DNA from: Flavobacterium sp. JAD_PAG50586_2 | GTDB lineage: Bacteria; Bacteroidota; Bacteroidia; Flavobacteriales; Flavobacteriaceae | DNA length: 64,000 nt | Assembly (NCBI GenBank): GCA_023213215.1 | Contig: CP096136.1 | Location: forward strand, 2,356,001 to 2,420,000 | Direction: 5' to 3' | Shown here: piece by piece, positions 31,201 to 40,959 of the stretch | Numbering within the stretch: the stretch's first letter is position 1 | How the letters are laid out: every line of letters starts with the position of its first letter | The notes under the pieces: model-generated | Database searches by the model: none | What the model saw: only the letters and a program-made list of their open reading frames with translations | Told to the model about the DNA's origin: nothing | Made by a program: the position numbers and the translations under genes

Positions 31201-34200
31201 GACCAATAGTTACTGTAACCAGTCCTCCAGTCTGTCAGGGAACACCTGCTACAGTAACGGCTACACCAACTCCATCGGGAACCTATACTTATACATGGAC
31301 TGTTCCGACGGGAGCAACAAATCCAGGAAATGTTGCTACATTTACTACTACAACTGCAGGTGTTTACAGCGTCATCATTACCAATCCAACGACTACATGT
31401 CTAAGCCAGCCAGGCCAGACGACAGTAGTTATAAATCCTAGACCGATAGTTACTGTAACCAGTCCTCCAGTCTGTCAGGGAACACCAGCTACAGTAACAG
31501 CTACTCCAACACCAGCTGGAACCTATACGTATACATGGACCGTTCCAGCGGGTGCGACCAATCCTGGTAACGTATCTACATTTGCAACTACTATAGCTGG
31601 AGTTTACAGCGTCATCATAACCAATCAAACTACTACCTGTGCAAGTTTACCGGCACAGACAACAGTTGTAATCAATCCAACACCAACAGTTACAGTAACG
31701 AGTGCTCCGGTTTGTCAGGGGACACCAGCCACAGTAACAGCTACACCAACACCAGCCGGAACCTATACTTATATATGGACAGTTCCGACGGGAGCAACAA
31801 ATCCGGGAAATGTTGCGAGTTTTACAACTACAACGGCTGGCGTTTACAGCGTAATAATTACCAATCCAACGACTACGTGCCCTAGCCAGCCAGGCCAGAC
31901 TACAGTCGTTATAAATCCAACACCAACTGTAGCAGTAACAAGTCCACCGGTCTGCCAGGGGACACCAGCTACAGTAACAGCTACTCCAACACCAGCGGGA
32001 ACCTATACTTACACATGGACTGTTCCGATAGGAGCGACGAATCCGGGTAACGTTGCTACATTTACTACTACAACTTCTGGTGTTTACAGCGTTATCATTG
32101 CCAATCCAACGACTACGTGCCCAAGCCAGCCAGGCCAGACTACAGTAGTCATTAATCCAGCACCAACCGTAGCGGTAACAAGTGCTCCGGTTTGTCAGGG
32201 TTCACCTGCTACAGTAACTGCTACTCCAACTCCAGCAGGTACATATACATATACGTGGACAGTCCCAACAGGCGCTACAAATCCGGGTAACGTTGCAACA
32301 TTTACTACGACCACCCCAGGCATTTACAGTGTTATTATTACCAGTCCAAGTACTACTTGTCCAAGTCAGCCAGGCCAGACAACTGTTGTAATTAATCCTA
32401 TACCAACCATAGCTGTAACAAGTACCCCTGTTTGTCAGGGTACTCCTTCCACAATAACAGCTATACCAACCCCAGCAGGAACCTATAGTTATGTATGGAC
32501 AGTTCCAACGGGAGCACCTAATCCGGGTAATGTAGCTACATTTACTACAACTACACCGGGAGTTTACATTGTAATTGCGACTAATGCAATCAGTACTTGT
32601 CCAAGCCAGCCGGCTCAGACAACTGTAGTCATCAATCCAACACCAACAGTTACTGTAGCGAGTCCACCGGTTTGCCAGGGTACACCTGCTACAGTGACGG
32701 CTACGCCCACACCAGCAGGAACTTATAGCTATGTTTGGACAGTCCCAACAGGGGCAACCAATCCGGGTAACGTTGCTACATTTACAACTACTACTGCAGG
32801 AGTTTACAATGTAATTGCAACTAGTACAAGCACTACATGTCCAAGCCAGCCAGGCCAGACTACGGTTGTTATTAATCCAACGCCAACGGTTGCTGTAACA
32901 AGTGCTCCTGTTTGCCAGGGTACACCGGCGACGGTGACGGCTACACCAACACCGGCAGGAATATATACTTATACATGGACGGTCCCAATAGGGGCTACTA
33001 ATCCAGGGAATGTTGCTACATTTACGACAACTACTGCAGGAGTTTACAGTGTAATCATTGCTAATCTGGCAACTACCTGTCCAAGCCAGCAGGCACAGAC
33101 AACAGTAGTAATCAACCCAAAACCAACAGTTGCAGTAACAAGTCCACCGGTTTGCCAGGGTACACCGGCAACAGTGACGGCTACACCAACACCAGCAGGA
33201 ACATATACTTATACATGGACGGTTCCAACAGGGGCAACCAATCCGGGTAATGTTGCTACATTTACGACGACTACTGCAGGAGTTTATAGTGTCATCATTA
33301 CTAATCCGGCAACTACCTGTCCAAGCCAGCCGGCACAGACAACAGTAGTCATCAACCCAACACCAACAGTTGCAGTAACGAGTGCTACGGTTTGTCAGGG
33401 CACACCAGCAACCGTAACAGCTACACCAACACCAACAGGAACCTATACTTATACGTGGACAGTTCCAATTGGGGCGACCAATCCGGGTAATGTTGCTACA
33501 TTTACGACTACTACTGCGGGAATTTACAGTGTTATAATTACCAATTCATCAACAACCTGCCCAAGTCAGCCTGGACAAACAACAGTCATTATCAATCCAG
33601 TACCAAACGCAGGAAATGATGGTACATTGAATATTTGTTCTAATCAAAATCCAGTAGATTTATTTGATTCTTTATTAGGTACTCCTCAAACGGGTGGAAC
33701 ATGGTCTCCGGCTTTGACCAGTGGAACAGGAATATTTAACCCTGCTGTTGATGCACAGGGAGTTTATACTTATACAATCACTGGAATTGCACCATGTGCT
33801 GATGATACAGCTACTGTCACAGTAACTGTTACTCCAGGGCCAGAAGCCGGAGCTGATAATTCACTTACTGTATGTGTTAATAATCCGGCGCAGGATTTAT
33901 TCTTATTATTAGGACCTACTGCCCAAACTGGAGGAACATGGTCACCTGCAATGGCGAGTGGAACAGGATTTTTTGATCCTGCTGTCGATCCACAGGGCGA
34001 TTATGTTTATACCTTATCTGGAACTTTACCATGCTCAAATGATTTCGCAACTATTTCGGTAACGGTAAACCCAATTCCGGATGCAGGAACTAACGGCACT
34101 AAAGCATTCTGTTCTAACGGAACACCACAAGATTTATTCCTTTCACTTGGCGGTACACCACAAGCGGGAGGTACCTGGTCACCGGCATTAACGAGTGGAA

Positions 34201-37200
34201 ACGGAATGTTTGACCCAACGGTTGATCCAACCGGAGTTTACATTTATACCGTAGGAAGTACATGTATTACACCGTCAACTGCGACGGTATCCGTTACAAT
34301 AGTTACTGCTCCAAATGCTGGGGTTTCACATACACTAAACACTTGTGCAAACGTAACTTCCTTAGATTTATTTACAGGTTTAGATGGCACACAGAATAGT
34401 GGTGGAAACTGGGCTGATGACGATGCTACAGGAGCATTGGCAAATAACATTTTCAATCCATCATCTGTAGGAGTTGGAACCTATCATTTTACTTATACAG
34501 TACCAGGAACATTACCTTGCGCTAATGCAACTTCGACAGTAACAGTTATTGTTAATCCTTTACCAAACGCCGGAGCGGCAATCGCTGCGCCATCAGTTTG
34601 TACTTCAGTCGGGACTATAGATTTAAATACTTTACTAACAGGTCAGGATGCAGGCGGAACTTGGTCAGCAACGACGCCAGTGAATATTTCAGGCTTTGCT
34701 CAGGGAACTTATACATACACTTATACAGTAACAAACTCTTGTGGTGTTGATGCACAGCCTGTGCAGTTTATAGTATTACCAAATCCAATATTAACCACTA
34801 CCAATGTTACTTCTTCTCAAGCTTGTGTTGGAACTGATGTTACAGTTACCTTAACGGGAATGACCGACGGAACTTACAACTTAAATTACAGTTTAATCGG
34901 AAGTAATACATTAGCTAATCAAACTGCTACCGTTATTATTTCTGGCGGAACAGGAAGCTTTATTATTCCCGCTGCAACTGTTCCAAATACAGGTACGACT
35001 ACAATTACTTTCAATACTATTCAGGACCCGACAACTACCTGCCAGGTAACTTTAGTTAATATAATTGGGACAATTACAATTAGCCCATTAGTACAGGTTG
35101 ACAACGCTGATATCACTGTCTCTTCGGTATGTTTAGGAAGTGATGCGACTGTTGTTATCTCTGGCGCTGCGGATCTTCCTGATGGTGTTTATCAGTTTAA
35201 TTATGTAATTCCAACGGGTACTCCTGCAACCGGAAATTCAGGAGATGTAACTATAACAGGAGGGGACGGACAATTCACAATTCCATCATCTGTTTTTGGA
35301 GGAGTTGGAAATTATACCATCACCATAAGTGGCATCACAACGCCAACTGGCTGTTCTAATCCGGCTGAAGATGCCAATATTACTTTCGCAGTTGTTGCTC
35401 CTCTAACAGCAGGAACATTTAGTGGAATTGTTTCTGTTTGTACATCATCAGCAACTTTAGACTTGACTACTTTATTGACAGGACAAGATACAGGAGGAAC
35501 CTGGACAGATAGCAGTTCAGTTGTGGTTATATCTCCTTTGGATATATCAGCTTTCACAGCCGGAGATTATACCTATACTTATACAGTGACAAGTTTGTGC
35601 GGAACAGATACTGAAGATGTTCAATTCACTATTTTACCAAGTCCACTTTTAACGCCAGCAAATATTACCATCAATCCAGTTTGTATCGGAGTTGATGTTG
35701 TTGTGGATTTTTCAACAATGGTTGATGGAACTTACACTTTGAACTACGACTTAACAGGAAATAATACATTAGCAAATCAAACAGCAACTGTTGTAATTTC
35801 GGGAGGAATAGGAAGCTTTACAATTCCTGCTGCGAATGTACCGATTGCAGGACCTACTATTATTACTTTTAATTCAATATTAGATACGGTTTCAACATGC
35901 CAGTCTACTCTGACCAATGTTAGTGCAACTATCACAATTAATCCAATAGCTGATATTGATAATACCGACATCACTGTTTCAAATATTTGTCTCGGAAGCG
36001 ATGCAACAGTTGCTATTTCCGGTGCGGCAAATCTTCCTGATGGAGTTTATCAGTTCAACTATGTTATTCCGGCCGGTACGCCAGCAACAGGAAATTCCGG
36101 AAACGTAACGGTTACAGGAGGAAATGGCCAGTTTATAATTCCTGCTTCTGTTTTTGCTACGGCAGGAAGTTATACAATTACAATAAATGAAATACTGGCT
36201 GCCTCAGGCTGTTCTAATACTTCAGAAAATGCAAACCTTACATTTAATGTTGAAACGCCAATAACGGCAGGAACATTTACCGGAATAGTTTCAATATGTG
36301 CATCAGTTGGTGTGTTTGACCTGACAACATTATTAACAGGACAGAGTGCAGGCGGAGTTTGGACAGACAGTGCTTCAGCGGTAGTGACTTCTCCGTTGAC
36401 TATAATAAGCTTCACCGCCGGAACTTATAGCTATACTTATACTGTAACCAATGCGTGCGGAACAGATACAGAAGTTGTACAGTTTACTGTCTTAGCTACT
36501 CCTGTATTGACAACCGTTAATGTTACCATTTCTCCAAATTGCGTTGGTACTGATGCCACTGTAAACCTTACCGGAATGGTCGACGGAACCTACACTCTGA
36601 ATTACGATTTAACCGGAAGTAATACGTTAGCAGGACAAACAGTTGTGGTTACAATTACAGCAGGTATCGGTAGCTTTACAGTTCCAACTGCTTCAATTCC
36701 GAATGTCGGAATTACAGTAATTACTTTCACGAGTATCGTTAACAACGCTACAACTTGCGCCAGTACTTTAATAAATGTGGCCTCACAAATAATTGTTACA
36801 CCAGTAGCAGATATTGATAATGCTAATCTAAGTATAGCGAATATTTGCCTCGGAAGTAATGTAGTTGTAAACATCACTGGAGCAACAAACCTTCCTGATG
36901 GTGTTTACCAATTTAATTATTCTATTCCGGGTGCAACTCCGGTAACCGGAAATTCAGGAAATGTAACTATGACAGGTGGAGCGGGTTCGTTTACAGTTGC
37001 GGCAGCTTCATTTACTGCGGCAGGAAATTATACGTTGACAGTTACAGGAATTATTGCTTCGTCGGGTTGTAGTAATGCTAACGAAAATGCTACTGCTAAT
37101 TTTACCATTAACCTGTCTCCAAGTATGAATGGAGCAACAATGACAGCACAGGATACCTGTATCAATAACAGTAGTAATGTTACCATTTCAGGAATCACTA

Positions 37201-37973
37201 ATCTGCCTGACGGAACTTACACATTAAGTTATCAGTTAGCTGGAGCGAATACAGCATCGGGAACATTATCTGTACTATTTACTAATGGAGGGGCGACTTT
37301 CACTATACCAGGAACTGATATCGTAAATAACGGAGCGACATCCATACAAATGACTAACCTCACTTCTCCAACATTGACATGTGCTGTTGGTGGTGGTGGA
37401 ACTTTGATTGCTAATTTCAACGTCATAGCATTACCTACGCCAGTATTGATTACTGACGGATATCAATTCTGCGGAAGCGATGTTCCTGCACCAACGATAG
37501 CCGATTTATCTGCTAATATTGTTGGAACTCCAACTATGATTTGGTATGATGCAATAACAGGTGGAACAGCTTATAACAATACCGATCTTTTAGTGGATGG
37601 AGCAACTTATTACGGAGCTGAAGTATCGCAAAGTGGTTGTGAAAGTTCAAGGCTTGCGGTTCAGGTTGATTTGACTTTCTGCGATATCAAAATTCCGGAT
37701 GGATTCTCTCCTAACAATGATGGTATTAATGATACTTTCGAAATTCCTAACCTTGCTATCCTATATCCAAACTTCAAAATGGAAATCTATAACCGTTACG
37801 GAAACCTTGTTTACAAAGGAAATATAAACGTACCAAATTGGGACGGAACAACTAAAGAAGGAGGCGTGAAATTGGGCGATAACTTACTGCCAACAGGTGT
37901 CTATTTCTATATTCTCGACTTTAGTGACGGAATCAAAAAGGCAATTCAAGGGAGATTATATCTAAACAGGTAA
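28228..37973 (+). CDS. Giant repetitive T9SS adhesin (SprB-like) with type B C-terminal domain
   Basis: About 3,248 residues after repair of one frameshift. The ATG at 28228 opens a signal peptide (ending SKAYSQC) in one frame, and the rest is in the next. One extra base in the A run 28249-28254 or T run 28257-28263 joins them. Architecture: Ig-like N-terminal units (to about residue 351); 18 tandem 80-residue repeats (about 352-1791; 29281-33600). Then five units of 74-84 residues with GGTWSPAL-type cores (to about 34780) and three units of about 285 residues (from about 34790, 35645 and 36503). The C-terminus is a gliding-motility-associated type B sorting domain (IPDGFSPNNDGINDTFEI, IYNRYGNLVYKG, PTGVYFYILDF). 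It is predicted to be secreted by the type IX system and displayed at the surface for adhesion or gliding. The next gene is its likely PorP/SprF-type partner. Confidence 0.93.
29281..33600 (+). repeat. 18 tandem 240-bp coding repeats in perfect register
   Basis: Unit starts fall at 29281 and every 240 bases to 33361, with no insertion or deletion anywhere, and the next unit (33601) belongs to a different repeat class. Each unit encodes 80 residues with two conserved cysteines (PVCQG near residue 11, TTCPSQ near residue 61) and a WTVPTGATNPGNVATF core. Synonymous positions differ widely between units while the protein is strongly conserved, except for one pair of segments 1,200 bp apart that is virtually identical. 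Confidence 0.95.
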
Positions 37974-37980
37974 CGGAGAA

Positions 37981-38952
37981 ATGAGTGCAACTATGAAACA
38001 TAAAATTATAAAATATCTCTTAGTATTACTTGTCGTGTTTTCGACTTCAAAAATGAGCGCACAACAAGATCCACAGTTTACACATTATATGTACAATATG
38101 AGTGTGATAAATCCGGCCTATGCAACAGATAATGCCGATGTGATTAATCTTGGTGGATTATACCGCGCACAATGGGTTGGGATAAAAGGAGCGCCGACAA
38201 CGCAAACATTTTTCGCTCACAAACCACTGTCAAAAAGAGTAGAAATTGGTATCTCTGTTGTTCATGATGAAATTGGCGATGTAGTTAAGGAAAATAACAT
38301 CTTTGCTGATTTTGCGTATGTGCTGCCAATTGGCGAAACTACTAAGTTGTCTTTCGGATTAAAAGCCGGAGTTACCTTGTTTGATACCAATTTTAACGGA
38401 TTCGATTTAACTGATCCAAGGCCTGATCCGGCATTTCAGAATAACATCAGTCAAACGTTTCCGAATTTTGGAGCAGGAACTTACTTGTTCGGATCTAATT
38501 ATTATCTGGGTTTATCTACACCAAACTTAATGACTTCGAGACATATCGAAACCATAAACGGTCATCCGGGAAGCGGAGTAGAATCGGTTCACTTTTTTAT
38601 GACGGGTGGTTATGTCTTTACGTTTAACGGAAATGATAATTTTAAACTAAAGCCTGCATTCATGGCGAAAGGGGTAGAAGGTGCACCGCTGGCATTAGAT
38701 CTAACGACCAACGTTTTAATCAATAACAAATTCGAATTGGGAGTTGGCTACCGAATGGGTGATTCCGTTAGCGGATTGGCAAGTTTCTTTATTTCGCCAC
38801 AACTAAGGATTGGTTATTCGTATGATTATACGCTTACTAATCTTGATGCCTTCAATTCAGGTACACACGAAGTTTTTTTACTATTTGACTTAGATTTAAG
38901 TAAACTTTCCTCTTCCGGTAAAGGATATGATAAATCGCCACGATTCTTTTAA
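37981..38952 (+). CDS. PorP/SprF family T9SS membrane protein
   Basis: 323 residues. A signal peptide (to about residue 28, STSKMSAQQ) is followed by the family start DPQFTHYMYNMSVINPAYA, then repeated amphipathic strands of an outer-membrane beta-barrel (GLYRAQWVGIKGAPTTQTFF, ELGVGYRMGDSVSGLASFFI, QLRIGYSYDYTLTNL). Proteins of this family attach or escort type B T9SS cargo such as SprB and are usually encoded directly downstream of the cargo. Here it starts 7 bases after the adhesin stop, so it is very probably its dedicated partner. The start could also be the internal ATG four codons later (MKHKIIKYLL). Confidence 0.95.
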   Translation: MSATMKHKIIKYLLVLLVVFSTSKMSAQQDPQFTHYMYNMSVINPAYATDNADVINLGGLYRAQWVGIKGAPTTQTFFAHKPLSKRVEIGISVVHDEIGDVVKENNIFADFAYVLPIGETTKLSFGLKAGVTLFDTNFNGFDLTDPRPDPAFQNNISQTFPNFGAGTYLFGSNYYLGLSTPNLMTSRHIETINGHPGSGVESVHFFMTGGYVFTFNGNDNFKLKPAFMAKGVEGAPLALDLTTNVLINNKFELGVGYRMGDSVSGLASFFISPQLRIGYSYDYTLTNLDAFNSGTHEVFLLFDLDLSKLSSSGKGYDKSPRFF

Positions 38953-38953
38953 A

Positions 38954-40843
38954 ATGAAAATGATGAAAAAAATATACTACATACTTTTTGTTTTTTGCAG
39001 TATCACCACTCTTTTTGCCCAAAAGAAAATCACTGTTAAACAGGCTGACGCTTTATTCAAAAGCCGATCCTATGTAAAGGCTGCAGAAGCTTACGAACAG
39101 CTTCCGCAGTCCAAACAGGTGCTGCAAAATCTTGGAGACAGTTACTATTACAACTTTCAAATGACCAATGCGGTTCGCGCTTACGGCCAATTATTTTTTA
39201 CTTTCAAGGACAGTGTAAAAAAAGAGGTTTTCTTTAGATATGCCAACGCACTGAAAGGAACAAAGGACTTCGATAAAGGCGACGTTATCATGACCGAATA
39301 TTTAGGTTTCGAACAGAATACGCCTAAGTTCATGAAAAACATTACCCGAAATACACCGAACAGTTTCAAATTGCAGATGATGTCTAAGAACAAAACCAAT
39401 GGCGATTTTGGAATTTCTTTTTATGGTGATCAGGTTACGTTTGCTTCAGTGAGAAATGCTGTCGAGAAATCGTATGGCTGGAATGAAAGGCCCTATCTCG
39501 ATTTGTTTTCAGCAAAAGTAAGCGAACAAGGACAACTAACAAATGTTGAACCTTTCTCTGATGTAATCAATACCAAAAAACACGAAAGCAACGCAACATT
39601 CAGTGCCGATTTAAAAACCATGTATTTCAACAGAAGTGGTGAAAAACAGAATAAGGTTGGTGATGAAAAAGTGGCTATGATTAAAATCTATAAGGCCGAA
39701 TTTGTAAATGGAAAATGGGATAAAGTAACGCTGTTGCCTTTCTCAAGTGACAGTTATTCTGTAGAGCATCCAGCCTTAACAAAAGACGGAAAGAAACTTT
39801 ATTTTGCCAGCGATATGCCGGGTTCTTTAGGTTCGTTTGATATTTATGTGGTCGATATCAATGAAGACGGAACTTACAGCCAGCCCAAAAATTTAGGGGA
39901 AACCATCAATACAATCCAAAGGGAGCAATTTCCTTTTGTAACAGATGACGGAACGTTATATTTTGCTTCAGACGGTCATCAGGGTAACGGAAATTTAGAT
40001 GTCTTCATGAGCCTAAAAATCAGTGACACCGAGTTTGATAAACCATTGAATTTAGGTTCAACCATCAATAGTGAAATGGACGACTTCAATTTCATCCTTG
40101 ACGATAAAACTAGTAAAGGTTATTTTGCTTCCAACAGAACCGGTGATGATAATCTATACACATTCGTTCAGGAAGAAAACAAAATGCAGTATGCGGTTGA
40201 AGGTGAAGTTCGGGATATGAAATCGATGCAGTTGCTGCCGGGTTCGACTGTAAAGCTGTTTGATGAAAATGGCAACCTTCTTGAGGAAGTTTTAGTTGGA
40301 AAAGATGGTTCATTCGTCTTCAACACAGAACCAAACAAGAAATACAAAATCATGGCTTTCAAGGATTTTTACATTCCGGCTGAAGCCACTTTTGATACCA
40401 GCCAAAAAGGAAAGGTTTATATCGATTTGCAGATGAAAGTCGAGTCGTATTATGATGCGGAAGACATCATCAACAAGAAAGACGACGGAACGGTTTTAAT
40501 CGAACTGGAAAACATCTATTTCGATTTGGACAAATGGAACATCAAACCACAGGCGGCAGAAGTGCTGAATGTGCTTTTGGGAATACTTAAAAAATATCCA
40601 TACATGGAAATCGAGATTGGTTCACACACCGATTCACGCGCTTCTGATATGTATAACCTTAGGCTTTCCAACAAAAGAGCAGCCTCTGCTTTGGAATACC
40701 TGGTTAAGAATGGCATAGACAGAAAGCGACTGCGTTCTATAGGTTACGGAGAAACCAAACCACTGATTATTTGCCCTAAAAATGATTGTACAGAAGCTGA
40801 GCATGCATCAAACCGTAGATGTACGTTCATGATCTTAAAATAA
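38954..40843 (+). CDS. OmpA-family protein with TPR, WD40-like and carboxypeptidase-regulatory domains (PorE-like)
   Basis: I chose the ATG at 38954 (MKMMKKIYYILFVFCSITTL), 1 base after the previous stop, giving 629 residues; an earlier in-frame ATG at 38927 lies inside the PorP gene and would spoil the signal peptide. Order: signal peptide; TPR-like region (about 25-130); PD40/WD40-like blades (ATFSADLKTMYFNRSG, ALTKDGKKLYFASD, FVTDDGTLYFASDGHQGNGN, KGYFASNRTGDDNLYTF); a carboxypeptidase-regulatory-like fold (VEGEVRDMKSMQLLPGSTVK); and an OmpA peptidoglycan-binding domain (IYFDLDKWNIKPQA, IGSHTDSRASDMYNLRLSNK). This layout matches PorE-type T9SS components. It could anchor the adhesin system to peptidoglycan. 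Confidence 0.93.
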   Translation: MKMMKKIYYILFVFCSITTLFAQKKITVKQADALFKSRSYVKAAEAYEQLPQSKQVLQNLGDSYYYNFQMTNAVRAYGQLFFTFKDSVKKEVFFRYANALKGTKDFDKGDVIMTEYLGFEQNTPKFMKNITRNTPNSFKLQMMSKNKTNGDFGISFYGDQVTFASVRNAVEKSYGWNERPYLDLFSAKVSEQGQLTNVEPFSDVINTKKHESNATFSADLKTMYFNRSGEKQNKVGDEKVAMIKIYKAEFVNGKWDKVTLLPFSSDSYSVEHPALTKDGKKLYFASDMPGSLGSFDIYVVDINEDGTYSQPKNLGETINTIQREQFPFVTDDGTLYFASDGHQGNGNLDVFMSLKISDTEFDKPLNLGSTINSEMDDFNFILDDKTSKGYFASNRTGDDNLYTFVQEENKMQYAVEGEVRDMKSMQLLPGSTVKLFDENGNLLEEVLVGKDGSFVFNTEPNKKYKIMAFKDFYIPAEATFDTSQKGKVYIDLQMKVESYYDAEDIINKKDDGTVLIELENIYFDLDKWNIKPQAAEVLNVLLGILKKYPYMEIEIGSHTDSRASDMYNLRLSNKRAASALEYLVKNGIDRKRLRSIGYGETKPLIICPKNDCTEAEHASNRRCTFMILK

Positions 40844-40878
40844 AGTTAGTTAAGAAGTAGTTGTAGAATTTTGATTAG

Positions 40879-40910
40879 AATGCACATCGTAGTTGGTGTG
40901 CATTTTTTTT
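40879..40910 (+). terminator. Terminator of the adhesin operon
   Basis: Stem AATGCACA (40879-40886) / TGTGCATT (40897-40904), followed by an eight-T run to 40910, 35 bases after the OmpA-family stop. It closes the adhesin / PorP / OmpA cassette. Confidence 0.8.
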
Positions 40911-40933
40911 ACGCGCAATTCATCCTGAATCTG

Positions 40934-40941
40934 TATTTTTG
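40934..40941 (+). promoter_or_regulatory. -7 element of the phosphatase gene
   Basis: TATTTTTG fits TAnnTTTG and ends 18 bases before the ATG at 40960. No clear -33 element. Confidence 0.35.
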
Positions 40942-40959
40942 TATGACACAATTATCGTT

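Noticed and set aside
29253-31628. Cys/Ser/Trp-rich ORFs in other frames across the adhesin array
   Set aside because: Their compositions mirror the Thr/Pro/Val-rich repeats read out of frame; they repeat with the 240-bp period and have no independent start signals.
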